Shown: positions 1-7,830 of the stretch, in pieces
How positions within the stretch are numbered: the first letter of the stretch is position 1
Layout: each line of letters begins with the position of its first letter
Source: Promethearchaeia archaeon
GTDB taxonomy: Archaea > Asgardarchaeota > Lokiarchaeia > Sigyniarchaeales > SOKP01
Direction of reading: 5' to 3'
NCBI GenBank assembly: GCA_029856445.1
Contig: JAHQWY010000016.1
Span: 1-22,459 of the forward strand
DNA: 22,459 nt
The notes under the pieces: generated by a model
The model's database searches: none
What the model was told of the DNA's origin: nothing
What the model saw: the letters and a program-made list of their open reading frames with translations, nothing else
Made by a program: the position numbers and the translations under genes

Positions 1-414
1 AACAAGAAACCTTTTAAGGTAGTAGTAAGTTTAGTTAAAGATGGATTAGCAGAACTAAACTTTAATAAAAATACAGAAATCGTACATCTTTGCCGTGGGA
101 ATATATTTGATCAAGTTCGATCCTATTTTCTAGAAGAAGGTATAAATTATGAAGATACAATAGTGGAAGGAAAACTTCAAGATGCTGTTGAGGGAAAACT
201 AATTGAACATCTTAGAAAGGATCTAGGAGTGAGATCAAAACAATTATCTACTAGAGCTGGTGCAAAACGTTTCTTCATTTTGTTTAATTGGGTTTCGTAT
301 GATTTTTATAATAGAGAAAAATGGGTAAAATCAGGTTTTAAAAAATGGAATTCGATTTGGAGAGAACGTGCGATAAAAAAGCATTCTAAACGAAAAAAAA
401 AATTTAATTCTTAA
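1..414 (+). CDS. Unrecognised basic protein, C-terminal 137 residues (5' end outside window)
   Basis: The reading frame is open from base 1 and ends at a TAA at 412-414, so the gene begins before the window. A GTG at 163 is an internal codon rather than a convincing start, because coding-like sequence continues upstream of it without a stop. The visible part is a mixed alpha/beta stretch, then an aromatic-rich segment around residues 95-120, then a very basic tail of mostly Lys and Arg in the last 15 residues, which suggests contact with nucleic acid or acidic membrane. I recognise no family. It converges on the next gene with about 40 bases between the stops. Confidence 0.6.
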   Translation, partial: NKKPFKVVVSLVKDGLAELNFNKNTEIVHLCRGNIFDQVRSYFLEEGINYEDTIVEGKLQDAVEGKLIEHLRKDLGVRSKQLSTRAGAKRFFILFNWVSYDFYNREKWVKSGFKKWNSIWRERAIKKHSKRKKKFNS

Positions 415-455
415 ATTGAAATTATTAATCTTATATTTCAATTATCATAATACTT

Positions 456-1154
456 TTAGTTTAATTCAGTTCCACAGTTCTTACAATTTTTAGCATTTTT
501 AGGATTTTTATCATATCCACATGCAAAACAAATCAACCCTTTATTAACCTTAGGTTGTTCAAAATCAAATCTCTTTTGTGGTGGTAGAGAAGATTGTTCA
601 TGAGTTGAGTCTGATTCAGAACCCAATCGTTTTTTTACATAATCCTCATCATGAGGAGTGATAATTTTAAAATCTTTTGATGTTTGAATCTCTTTGAATC
701 CTTCAGGTATAGCTTTGAATTCAGAATTCTCTACAATTGAAACATCATTATTAGTCTTTGCTTTCCTACCTCCATTTTTTTCTTTTTTAATCTTAGGAGG
801 AACTAATTTCTCACTATCAAATGATTCAGAAGTAATTTCTTCTTGAGATTCCTCTTCTTCTAAAATAATCTCTTCATCAAAAAGAACATTTTCTATTTGA
901 CCAGCTTTCAAATTTTTAATATGGGCTACTATACCCTTAGTTCTGTTGATAAGCATATTTTTATAAGTAGTGTTAATATTACGGGATTTTGAAAAATTTA
1001 GCGTCATTTCAGAAATTTCTAACCAAATTTTTATAGCAGATTCAATTTCATTTCTTCTTTCGCAGCCTTTAGCTAATGCAACTTTAGTTTTCAGCGCTTT
1101 ATTAAATTTTTCAACATCCATACACGATTCTACCCTTTTTTTTTTAAAATACAT
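456..1154 (-). CDS. Possible MIT-like helical domain plus C-terminal zinc ribbon protein
   Basis: 232 residues. Residues about 12-80 form a three-helix pattern: Ala-rich helix 1 (KALKTKVALAKGCERRNE), helix 2 (SAIKIWLEISEMTL) and helix 3 ending in IVAHIKNLKAG. This spacing resembles MIT domains, which bind ESCRT-III tails in eukaryotes and in Asgard Vps4; the assignment is by pattern only. An acidic, low-complexity linker follows (about residues 90-190). The tail is a zinc ribbon with Cys at 209, 212, 224 and 227 (CFAC then CKNC). Start: a TATA-like stretch at about 1172-1185 would suit a leaderless ATG at 1154. The ATG at 1121 (MDVEKF), just before helix 1, is an alternative. The gene is divergent from the TPR gene at 1279. 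The zinc ribbon is certain as a motif; the MIT call is tentative. Confidence 0.7.
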   Translation of the reverse strand: MYFKKKRVESCMDVEKFNKALKTKVALAKGCERRNEIESAIKIWLEISEMTLNFSKSRNINTTYKNMLINRTKGIVAHIKNLKAGQIENVLFDEEIILEEEESQEEITSESFDSEKLVPPKIKKEKNGGRKAKTNNDVSIVENSEFKAIPEGFKEIQTSKDFKIITPHDEDYVKKRLGSESDSTHEQSSLPPQKRFDFEQPKVNKGLICFACGYDKNPKNAKNCKNCGTELN

Positions 1155-1278
1155 GTTTTACAAGTAAATTCGATTTAAAAAATTTGACCCAAAAATTAAA
1201 ATTCCCTTACACTACTATTTTTTTAAGATTAAGATTTAATTTAATTCCTGTCATTATAAAGTATTTAAAGCAACTAAT

Positions 1279-3171
1279 ATGTCTTTTAGCCCATTTTCAT
1301 CAAATGAAATAAAAAATCTCCGCGAAGTAATTGAAAAAAATGGTTGGAAAATAAATGGAAGTATAGAAAATTACTTTCGATATAGTTTGAAAAAGGAAAA
1401 AATTATAATATTTACCATTAAATTTCCTATAACATTACCGATAAGATTAAATGTTCCATTTGAAGTTGTAAGTTTTCGGGTTTCAACAGCTTTTAAAATT
1501 TGGAACTTAAACCAAAATTCTTTTACTGCAATACTTTATATAATGAAAGCTCTTAGAACTTTAGCGATTTCCCTCACCTTGGAACATTCATTTCCGATTA
1601 GTGAAAAAGAACAAAAACTCGTAGGGCTACTAAATTTGATTATGCCAGAATTAATAAGAGGAGAAAATGAGAATGCTTGGTTAAATCGCATCAGAGTTTC
1701 CCTTTTAAATAAGAGAGAAGGAATAAAGGATTTTATAATAGAACAACATAATAATATTGTACAATCTCTCAAAAATATTGGATTAGATCCTAGTTTTGAG
1801 TTACCTTGGGAATTAAAGGATGGAGTTCCCAAAATAAGAACATCTGAAACATTATTTTTTTCAAATGAGGATGAATATAATGAATTCTTTATATTTGAAA
1901 AAGGATATCTTTCATATTTCAAAGATCTTGAATATAAAAAGTTTTACATCAGGAGTTCTTTTGATTCTTATTCTCCATACATATTAAATGCCTTATTTAA
2001 TGATCATCCTGATTTTAAGTTAGAGGAATTAGTGGAAAATTGGATCAAATTCTCGAGAATCATTCTGAATTCTATTTTAAAAATAATCGAAGGAGATAGA
2101 ATTAATCAGAGGGATCTTTTAAACTTTAGATCTTCAAAAGAACTAATATATAGAAGTAAAAATTTTGTTTTAGATCAGAACAACTTCCCCTTCACTCCAC
2201 TTTGTTATGAGAGTTCAATTGCAAAAGAGCTATTCGCTTTTCACAATGATTTATTTAACAAACCTCCTACTAATTTTGAAGTAATTGAAACTATGAATCT
2301 ATATACTGAAGCAGAAGAACTTATTAAGAATTATAGATTTGAAGAAGCTGCAAATCTTCTGAATGAATCATTAAAAGTCTTTAATAAGAATCAACAGAAA
2401 AAAGTGGTTGTATCAATCCTTTTAAAATTAAGGAAGATTGCAGCTCTTTTAAATAATGAAGATTTAGCATATAATTATCTGGAAAGCGCTCTTGGCGTTG
2501 CTAAATCAGGAGAGGTACCCATAGATTACATAATAAAAATACATTATAAATTAGGTATTTTTTATTTCAAGAAGAAAGATTATGAGAAGGCTTTAAATCA
2601 CTTTAATATAATTATCAATTTCTTAAAAAACGAAAAAACCCCTTTCGTTAAAATCAATTATGCTGGAATGGCATACCTTTACATTGGACTAATTTATTAT
2701 GATCAAGATAAGATTGTTGAGTCAAAAGATTATTTTAGAAGAGTGGTTGAAATTGGGAATAAATATCCTAAAATAAAATTGATGTATTTTTTAAACCGTG
2801 CAATTAGATTTAAAAATGAAGGAAATCTTTCACAAACTCAGAGATTCTTAAAAGCAGGTTTAAATAATACTGAATTTAATTTTGATGATAAACAAAATCA
2901 GAATATTTTTATTGATTATATTCTTGAAATAGCGGAATTCTATATTCATCACAGAAAAGATTCCAAGAAAGCGATTTATTATTTGAATATTTTAAGAAAC
3001 CATATTTCCCCTAAAGAAATCAAAAGTATCGAGAGAGCTATACGGTGGAACCTATTGATGAGTGATTATTACAAGATAATAGAAAGAAATAATCAGAAAT
3101 CTCAATTTCATATAAAACAAAGTAGAAATTTAAAAAATCAACTTCAGAAGATAGGTATAGAGGAATATTAA
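1279..3171 (+). CDS. Large TPR-repeat protein with unknown N-terminal domain
   Basis: 630 residues. Residues 1-330 are an unrecognised mixed domain rich in aromatic and basic residues. From about 335 to the C-terminus there are consecutive helical hairpins of TPR type. The clearest are 340-373 (AEELIKNYRFEEAANLLNES), 420-452 (KLGIFYFKKKDYEKALNHF) and 463-497 (AYLYIGLIYYDQDKIVESKDYF), with weaker ones at 382-413 and 545-600. TPR arrays bind partner proteins, so this is probably a cytoplasmic scaffold; no transmembrane helix is evident. TATA-like sequence at 1252-1268 lies just upstream of the ATG. The stop is 9 bases from the end of the convergent eS30 gene. Function unknown. Confidence 0.85.
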   Translation: MSFSPFSSNEIKNLREVIEKNGWKINGSIENYFRYSLKKEKIIIFTIKFPITLPIRLNVPFEVVSFRVSTAFKIWNLNQNSFTAILYIMKALRTLAISLTLEHSFPISEKEQKLVGLLNLIMPELIRGENENAWLNRIRVSLLNKREGIKDFIIEQHNNIVQSLKNIGLDPSFELPWELKDGVPKIRTSETLFFSNEDEYNEFFIFEKGYLSYFKDLEYKKFYIRSSFDSYSPYILNALFNDHPDFKLEELVENWIKFSRIILNSILKIIEGDRINQRDLLNFRSSKELIYRSKNFVLDQNNFPFTPLCYESSIAKELFAFHNDLFNKPPTNFEVIETMNLYTEAEELIKNYRFEEAANLLNESLKVFNKNQQKKVVVSILLKLRKIAALLNNEDLAYNYLESALGVAKSGEVPIDYIIKIHYKLGIFYFKKKDYEKALNHFNIIINFLKNEKTPFVKINYAGMAYLYIGLIYYDQDKIVESKDYFRRVVEIGNKYPKIKLMYFLNRAIRFKNEGNLSQTQRFLKAGLNNTEFNFDDKQNQNIFIDYILEIAEFYIHHRKDSKKAIYYLNILRNHISPKEIKSIERAIRWNLLMSDYYKIIERNNQKSQFHIKQSRNLKNQLQKIGIEEY

Positions 3172-3180
3172 AAAAATATT

Positions 3181-3384
3181 TTATCTTTTAAATTGAGATC
3201 TTTTGGCCCCAAGACTATCTCTTTGACCTCCAAATCCACCACTAACAACTCGAGCATTATATAAATCCCGAAATCGCATTCTTGGAGGTTTCTTCTTTCG
3301 AGCATTAACTCCTGACTTTTCTATTTTAGGAGTCTGCATCTTAACTTTTCCTGCTTTTGTTAATGAACCATGAGAACCAGGCAA
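3181..3384 (-). CDS. rps30e: Small ribosomal subunit protein eS30
   Basis: 67 residues. The N-terminus HGSLTKAGKVKMQTPKIEK matches the eS30 signature (HGSL, AGKV, QTPK) and is followed by the expected basic KKKPPRMRFRDLYNAR segment. eS30 is a small-subunit protein shared by eukaryotes and some archaea. In eukaryotes it is made as a ubiquitin-like fusion; here it stands alone. The C-terminus (GGFGGQRDSLGAKRSQFKR) is Gly/Arg/Lys-rich. The start is TTG at 3384. An in-frame TAG lies three codons upstream, so no longer product is possible and no ATG could serve as start without removing the signature. A TATA-like stretch (TTTATATAATC on the minus strand) lies at about 3421-3431. Confidence 0.93.
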   Translation of the reverse strand: MPGSHGSLTKAGKVKMQTPKIEKSGVNARKKKPPRMRFRDLYNARVVSGGFGGQRDSLGAKRSQFKR

Positions 3385-3548
3385 TTTCTTCTAATCAACT
3401 CAATTTTATTTTTTAGTATGATTATATAAATAAAATCAAACTCTTAAATTTTGCTGTCAAATCCGCATCTCAAAGATCGGACTCCAATTTTTTATTAAAC
3501 TTATAGATGTTTTTCATAATTAAAGTAAATCTTGTTGTATGTTGGATT

Positions 3549-3698
3549 ATGTCTAAAGAAGGATTTGAGAGAAATATTGTTAAAAACGATGAAGAAAAAA
3601 TATTATATGGGATTAATAAAATAGTTTGTTTTGCATGTGGTGAGCAGAATGATAAAGACACAAAAATTTGCTCCTACTGTAAAACACCCATTGAGTAA
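3549..3698 (+). CDS. Small zinc-ribbon protein (49 aa)
   Basis: A 49-residue protein made almost entirely of one zinc ribbon: CFAC at Cys27/30 and CSYC at Cys41/44. An acidic, lysine-containing N-terminal half comes first. An in-frame ATG at 3507 would add 14 hydrophobic residues (MFFIIKVNLVVCWI). I prefer the ATG at 3549, because an AT-rich TATA-like stretch at about 3516-3530 would give a leaderless message there. The ribbon is close in pattern to the C-terminal ribbon of the 456-1154 protein (CFACG in both), suggesting a shared lineage. Such single ribbons often bind protein or nucleic acid; the role here is unknown. Confidence 0.65.
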   Translation: MSKEGFERNIVKNDEEKILYGINKIVCFACGEQNDKDTKICSYCKTPIE

Positions 3699-3775
3699 TT
3701 CTTTTATCCAAATATCTTAAAGCTTAAGAAAATTTATATTTTTTATACATTAAAATATAAAAATTAGGGATTTTT

Positions 3776-4267
3776 GTGAGTTTTAGCAGAAGCATGAAGA
3801 AAAAAAGTCTCTTAGGTGTATGGGTTTTAATTTTCATTCTAATTACTACCTTAACTATTATATTATCTCTATTAATCAATCCATTTTGGTGGATATTACT
3901 TCCTGTATCCCTTTTCTTAATTTTTGTAGGACAACTTACATCCCATTATTTCTGGTTAGAAAAGGAATATTGTCCACGTTGTAATACTCAAATTAGTAAA
4001 TATGGCGAATTTTGTAGAAATTGTGGTCTTAAATTGTGGTTTAAGTGTCTTTCATGTGGTAAGTATATGCGAGTTGAAACAAAATTTTGTGAAAACTGTA
4101 ATATTGAACTTAAGCATTCGGAAGAAGAAAAAGAATTATTTCAATATGAAATTATTAAAAAAGGTGCCCCTTCCCCTAAAAAACCTAATTTTTGCGCTAA
4201 TTGTGGTGCTAAATTGAGAAATATAGAAACTCTTAAATTTTGTGAAGAATGCGGGGAAAAAATATAA
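3776..4267 (+). CDS. Membrane-anchored protein with three zinc ribbons
   Basis: 163 residues. Two hydrophobic segments, about residues 13-33 and 36-57, form a membrane hairpin after a short basic N-terminus. The rest contains three consecutive four-cysteine ribbons: Cys66/69/80/83, Cys91/94/105/108 and Cys140/143/156/159. The pattern matches the DZANK/zinc-ribbon type common in archaea, with CxxC knuckles about 10-12 residues apart. The ribbons are probably cytoplasmic, given the reducing compartment and the positive N-terminus; this is inference. Start: GTG at 3776, with ATG at 3794 (residue 7) as an alternative. A TATA-like stretch lies at about 3753-3762. The gene converges on the membrane protein at 4284-4859. 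Confidence 0.8.
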   Translation: MSFSRSMKKKSLLGVWVLIFILITTLTIILSLLINPFWWILLPVSLFLIFVGQLTSHYFWLEKEYCPRCNTQISKYGEFCRNCGLKLWFKCLSCGKYMRVETKFCENCNIELKHSEEEKELFQYEIIKKGAPSPKKPNFCANCGAKLRNIETLKFCEECGEKI

Positions 4268-4283
4268 GAATTATCTAACTATT

Positions 4284-4859
4284 TTACACTTCTCTTTTCT
4301 TAGGATTAAATAAAAATGATAAAGCGATCCATAAGACTAAATAAACAATAACATTTCTTATAAAAATTATAAAATCCTCGTTATAATAAGCTAACTTAAA
4401 AAAATAGACCAAAAGTAACCAAGAAATATTTATTGTAATAATAAGCGGGGCGAAATTCCTAAAAAATGTTTTTCTCTTTTTCCAAATTAAATATATGTCA
4501 ATGATGAGGGGAGTTATATGAATATAATCGTAGTAGAGAAACAAAACAACGAATTCATATACAGCAATCATCCCTAAAGGTACGATTGAATAAATTAAGA
4601 AATTGTTTATATAAGCATTTTCACGATAAAATAACCATGCGATTGAAAGAGAGAAATACCATTGGCTAATAGTGAAAAATACTAAATTCGAACCAGGATC
4701 ACCATGTTTTTTGGCACCGTATTGAAATGTATCTAATGGTTGCCAAGAAAATGGAATCAAAAATTGGAAGAGTAAAGATATTATTGTAGTTGCAGCTAAC
4801 TGGATAGCTGAAATAGTACTCAGGTTTAATTTTAAATTTTTAGGAAGGACCTTAATCAC
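4284..4859 (-). CDS. Polytopic membrane protein of unknown function
   Basis: 191 residues, dominated by hydrophobic helices at about residues 14-37, 58-78, 87-110, 114-126, 136-154 and 163-184, so five or six membrane spans. The loops are short, with basic clusters (KKRK after span 4, KKR at the C-terminus) that suggest a cytoplasmic side. No catalytic motif or known transporter signature stands out. The start is GTG at 4859. The gene is divergent from the TPR/longin-like gene at 5004, with a 144-base AT-rich space between them. Confidence 0.75.
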   Translation of the reverse strand: MIKVLPKNLKLNLSTISAIQLAATTIISLLFQFLIPFSWQPLDTFQYGAKKHGDPGSNLVFFTISQWYFSLSIAWLFYRENAYINNFLIYSIVPLGMIAVYEFVVLFLYYDYIHITPLIIDIYLIWKKRKTFFRNFAPLIITINISWLLLVYFFKLAYYNEDFIIFIRNVIVYLVLWIALSFLFNPKKREV

Positions 4860-5003
4860 AAGGTTTTCATTCGTTTTATTTTATTTCTTACTAACTATGA
4901 AAAGAGAATAAGAAAATTAAAAATTCTTATAAATTGAAAATACTTCTTTTTTCATAATCGAAATTGTATATTTGTTTTTTCTGACTTTAAAAGGTAAATC
5001 CAA

Positions 5004-6848
5004 TTGCCCGATTTAGTGCCCGTAGAAATAGAACGAGGATGGAATCTCATAAATGAGGGGAAACGAGATGAAGCTTTAGAACTAGTTAATGAACTAGAAA
5101 AGAAAGAAAATCTCACAACTGAAGAAAAACTTAAGAACCAGATTAATATCGGGAGACTAATATTCTATTTAGGAGAAATTCAAAGAGCTTTTAAAATTGG
5201 TGAAGAAATTTTTAAAGAAAGCCAAAAATTAGGATATCCCCATCTATCATTAAAGGCTATTAATTTAAAATTACTTGTTATATTCAATATAGAGAATATA
5301 CAAGAAAGATTAGATTTGTCATCGAAAGAGATTAACCGAGGGGAGAGTATATTAACCTCACTTTCGTATGAAGATAGAGTTGAATTTGGCAAAGAAGGAG
5401 CAAAATTTTTTCAGATAAAGGGATTGCTTTATATGAGAAATGAAGATATCGCTCTAGATAGCTTTAAAAAATCTCTGGATCTTATAAAACAACTGGATCA
5501 AAATAAATCAGAAGTAAAAAGAATAGAAAAGCACGTCTTAGAGAATTTAGGTTTGCTTTATGCTAACAAGAGAGAGTATGAAGATGCTTTGAAATATTAT
5601 AATAAAAGTCTCATGTTAAATACAGAAAATAAAAAAAGTCGGATCATAATAGATGGGTATACTTTTAGGGGTCTTGGGAATATGTATTATATTAAAGGTG
5701 ATTTAGATTCCGCCATAAATTATTTTGAACAAGGCATAACAATTTATGAAGATTTTCCTACTATAATCATGGGATTTTTAATCCATAATCCCCAATATAG
5801 CCCATATCCCGGAATAATTAATTGTTTAACGACCAATGGGGATATCAAACTTGCTCAATACTATTTACAAAAGTGTAAACAACTTATTGATCGAAGTTTT
5901 TTTAAAGGTGGTATTTTAGCTTATAATTTAGCAAGAGTAAGAATTTTAAAATATAGTACTCGAATTCGTGATCTAGTTGAAGCAGAGAATATTTTAAAGG
6001 ATATTCTTGAAAAACAAAAGGATTCACCTGTAGCTCTAAGCCAAATTTGTGATCTTTATCTTAAAGAATTGCGTTTGACCAATGACTTGACTATCTTAGA
6101 TGAAATAAGCGGATTTATAACAAGGATGCTTGAAATTGCGAAAAAGGAAAATTCCTATGCATTACTTGCAAGAACAAAGTTATTACAAGCTAAAATTGCC
6201 CTAATCCAGATGAACATGGGTGATGCTAGGCAATTTCTTACACAAGGACAGAAAATTGCTGATGAACATGGTTATGGCTTTTTAGCAAAAGCGATATCAA
6301 TTGAACATGACAATTTGTTAGAACAATTAGATAAATGGGAAGGGCTTAAGAAGGGGAATGCTCCTGCTTCAGAACGTATAAAACTAGCCTCAGTAGATGG
6401 GGTTATTGAATATTTAGTAGAAAGTGGGACTATAGAGAAACCAGAAGTAATTGATGAACAACCAGTGGTTCTTCTGATAATAGGAGAAGGAGGGATATTA
6501 TTATTTTCCTATTCCTTTACTGATGAATGGAAATTTGATGAAGAGCTTTTTAGCGGGTTTCTAACAGCATTCAACTCCATTAGTGATGAAATTTTTTCTG
6601 AAGGACTCGATCGAGTTAAGTTTGGGAAGCATACCGTTCTTGTAGAACCTATAAAAAGTTACTCAGTTTGTTATTTATTTGAAGGACAAACATATCTTGC
6701 TAAGGGAAAATTAAAAAAATTTACAGAATACCTTCGAAGGAATATTGCAATACAACAAACTCTCAATAAATTCTATAAAACGAGTCAAGTTCTTGAATTA
6801 AAGGACTTCCCTTTCCTTGAATCACTGATCACAGAAATTTTTTTTTAG
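5004..6848 (+). CDS. TPR protein with longin/roadblock-like C-terminal domain
   Basis: 614 residues. Residues about 1-440 are helical repeats. The clearest TPRs are 178-211 (NLGLLYANKREYEDALKYY) and 217-250 (LGNMYYIKGDLDSAINYFEQ). Residues about 487-580 form an alpha/beta domain, VVLLIIGEGGILLFSYSF then a helix SGFLTAFNSISDEIF then strands. This order resembles the longin/profilin-like or roadblock folds that bind small GTPases in eukaryotes and Asgard archaea. That is a pattern call, not a database match. A short helical tail follows. The start is TTG at 5004: the frame is closed by a TAA at 4995-4997, and AAAGGT lies about 10 bases upstream as a possible ribosome site. It may be a GTPase-partner scaffold (inference). 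Confidence 0.82.
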   Translation: MPDLVPVEIERGWNLINEGKRDEALELVNELEKKENLTTEEKLKNQINIGRLIFYLGEIQRAFKIGEEIFKESQKLGYPHLSLKAINLKLLVIFNIENIQERLDLSSKEINRGESILTSLSYEDRVEFGKEGAKFFQIKGLLYMRNEDIALDSFKKSLDLIKQLDQNKSEVKRIEKHVLENLGLLYANKREYEDALKYYNKSLMLNTENKKSRIIIDGYTFRGLGNMYYIKGDLDSAINYFEQGITIYEDFPTIIMGFLIHNPQYSPYPGIINCLTTNGDIKLAQYYLQKCKQLIDRSFFKGGILAYNLARVRILKYSTRIRDLVEAENILKDILEKQKDSPVALSQICDLYLKELRLTNDLTILDEISGFITRMLEIAKKENSYALLARTKLLQAKIALIQMNMGDARQFLTQGQKIADEHGYGFLAKAISIEHDNLLEQLDKWEGLKKGNAPASERIKLASVDGVIEYLVESGTIEKPEVIDEQPVVLLIIGEGGILLFSYSFTDEWKFDEELFSGFLTAFNSISDEIFSEGLDRVKFGKHTVLVEPIKSYSVCYLFEGQTYLAKGKLKKFTEYLRRNIAIQQTLNKFYKTSQVLELKDFPFLESLITEIFF

Positions 6849-7001
6849 TGACAAGAGCCCGAATTTTTAATATAACTCTTTTTCTAGAATTTCTCTGAGT
6901 AATCAATAAAATCTTATATTGTTAAACTTTTTAATTCTTAAAAATTTAAATTGGTGTTTTATACAATTTCAGAAAAAAATAAAAAGATATTTAACAAAAG
7001 T

Positions 7002-7586
7002 ATGGGTCAAAGAAAATCAATTTATCTTTCGAAACCAAGAATTCCTCCCTTAGAAGAATCAAAATGGGATGATGATGCTCGAAATTTAATTGAAGGATGG
7101 CGAAAATTGAATAATAGAAAAGAAGTAATAAATATTTTGGCTACAATGGCGAACTATTCGAAATTATATAATAGATGGCGTGTTTTTGGTAATCACGTTT
7201 TATATAAATCCTCACTTCCTATTAGAGAAAAAGAAATCCTTATTCTCCGTACAGGGTGGCTCTGTAATTCCAAGTATGAATGGGCTCAACATAGCCTTAT
7301 TGGAAAAAGAGTTGGATTCAGCGAGGATGAGATCTTACGGATTAAGGAAGGTCCAGATGCAGAAGGTTGGAATTCATTCGAATCAACATTACTCCGAGCT
7401 GCAGATGAATTATATATTGATTCCTTCATTAGCGACTCTACTTGGGAAGAACTTGCCAAGAAATATAATCCTCAACAGCTTATGGATGTAGTTTTTACTG
7501 TTGGGCAATATTATACTACCGCAATAGCACTCAATTCCCTTGGTATTCAACTTGAAAAAGGTATGGAAGAATTTCCGGAGTTTTGA
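7002..7586 (+). CDS. Carboxymuconolactone decarboxylase (AhpD-like) family protein
   Basis: 194 residues from the ATG at 7002. The core reads LPIREKEILILRTGWLCNSKYEWAQH, then EGPDAEGWNSFESTLLRAADEL, then LMDVVFTVGQYYTTAIALNSLG. This is the typical carboxymuconolactone decarboxylase/AhpD-like helical fold. Only one Cys sits where peroxidase members have CxxC, so AhpD-type peroxidase activity is unlikely; the Glu-His motif (EWAQH) is kept. The substrate cannot be read from sequence. The frame also opens at TTG 6951 or GTG 6954. I prefer 7002 because family members usually begin shortly before the PRIPPLEESKW segment. A TATA-like stretch at about 6935-6947 fits a transcript starting before 7002. 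Confidence 0.9.
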   Translation: MGQRKSIYLSKPRIPPLEESKWDDDARNLIEGWRKLNNRKEVINILATMANYSKLYNRWRVFGNHVLYKSSLPIREKEILILRTGWLCNSKYEWAQHSLIGKRVGFSEDEILRIKEGPDAEGWNSFESTLLRAADELYIDSFISDSTWEELAKKYNPQQLMDVVFTVGQYYTTAIALNSLGIQLEKGMEEFPEF

Positions 7587-7662
7587 ATTTTTTAAACATA
7601 ATTAATAATTATTTTTCATTTTACTCATTAATTAACCTCAAATATCATGATTAATTAAAAAA

Positions 7663-7674
7663 AGATATAAATTT
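7663..7674 (+). promoter_or_regulatory. TATA box of the tRNA-Trp gene
   Basis: GATATAAATT preceded by an A-rich run (a BRE-like purine stretch) is centred about 28 bases before the first base of the tRNA. This is the normal archaeal spacing from TATA box to start of transcription. Confidence 0.65.
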
Positions 7675-7711
7675 CATAAAATCTTTAATTATTTAAGGGG
7701 ACTTGGTGTAG

Positions 7712-7741
7712 TTTTCTATGCAAATCGCTTAGTAAGCATAA
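7712..7741 (+). other. Putative D-loop intron of tRNA-Trp
   Basis: About 30 bases separate A14-G15 from the conserved GG (7745-7746) of the D loop. TATGC (7717-7721) pairs with GCATA (7736-7740), and GTT (7711-7713) can pair with AAC (7740-7742). This resembles a relaxed bulge-helix-bulge recognised by the archaeal tRNA splicing endonuclease. The exact edges are uncertain by a few bases: removing 7716-7744 instead would leave an equally plausible U-rich D loop. Confidence 0.7.
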
Positions 7742-7764
7742 CCCGGTGGCACAGCAGGCTCCAG

Positions 7765-7793
7765 ATCCTACATGCATAAGCTGTTCCGTGGAC
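7765..7793 (+). other. Putative anticodon-loop intron (37/38) of tRNA-Trp
   Basis: About 29 bases lie between G37 (7764) and A38 (7794). TGGA (7789-7792) can pair with TCCA spanning U33 and the anticodon (7760-7763), as in a bulge-helix-bulge. An inner hairpin, ACATGC/GCTGT (7770-7784) with an ATAA loop and one bulged base, follows. It is too short to hold the box C/D guide RNA that many euryarchaeal tRNA-Trp introns contain, and no C or D box is visible. Confidence 0.78.
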
Positions 7794-7830
7794 ACCTGTC
7801 GGTCGGGGGTTCAAATCCCTCAGTCCCCAT

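Larger units (their letters stand above)
7697..7829 (+). tRNA. tRNA-Trp(CCA) with two introns
   Basis: The acceptor stem pairs perfectly (GGGGACT 7697-7703 with AGTCCCC 7822-7828), with discriminator A at 7829 and no encoded CCA. The T arm is GGGGG/CCCTC around loop TTCAAAT (7805-7821). The anticodon stem GCAGG (7754-7758) pairs with CCTGT (7795-7799) only if about 29 bases after G37 are removed. The loop then reads CTCCAGA, anticodon CCA, so Trp. The D stem GTGT (7706-7709) pairs with GCAC (7749-7752) only if about 30 bases are removed from the D loop. The spliced form is 74 bases with a five-base variable loop (7800-7804), which is normal. An intron at 37/38 is the canonical archaeal position and is well known in tRNA-Trp; the D-loop intron is non-canonical. 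Confidence 0.88.

Noticed and set aside
163..414. Short 83-residue gene starting at GTG 163
   Set aside because: The same frame is open to the window edge with coding-like composition, so this is the end of a longer gene.
1536..1922. Minus-strand ORF of 128 residues
   Set aside because: It lies wholly inside the TPR gene, has low-complexity Ser/Phe composition and no motif.
4002..4217. Plus-strand ORF inside the three-ribbon protein
   Set aside because: It is out of frame with the clear cysteine ribbons, so it is a shadow.
7765..7793. Box C/D guide RNA in the tRNA-Trp intron
   Set aside because: It is too short and has no recognisable C or D box.
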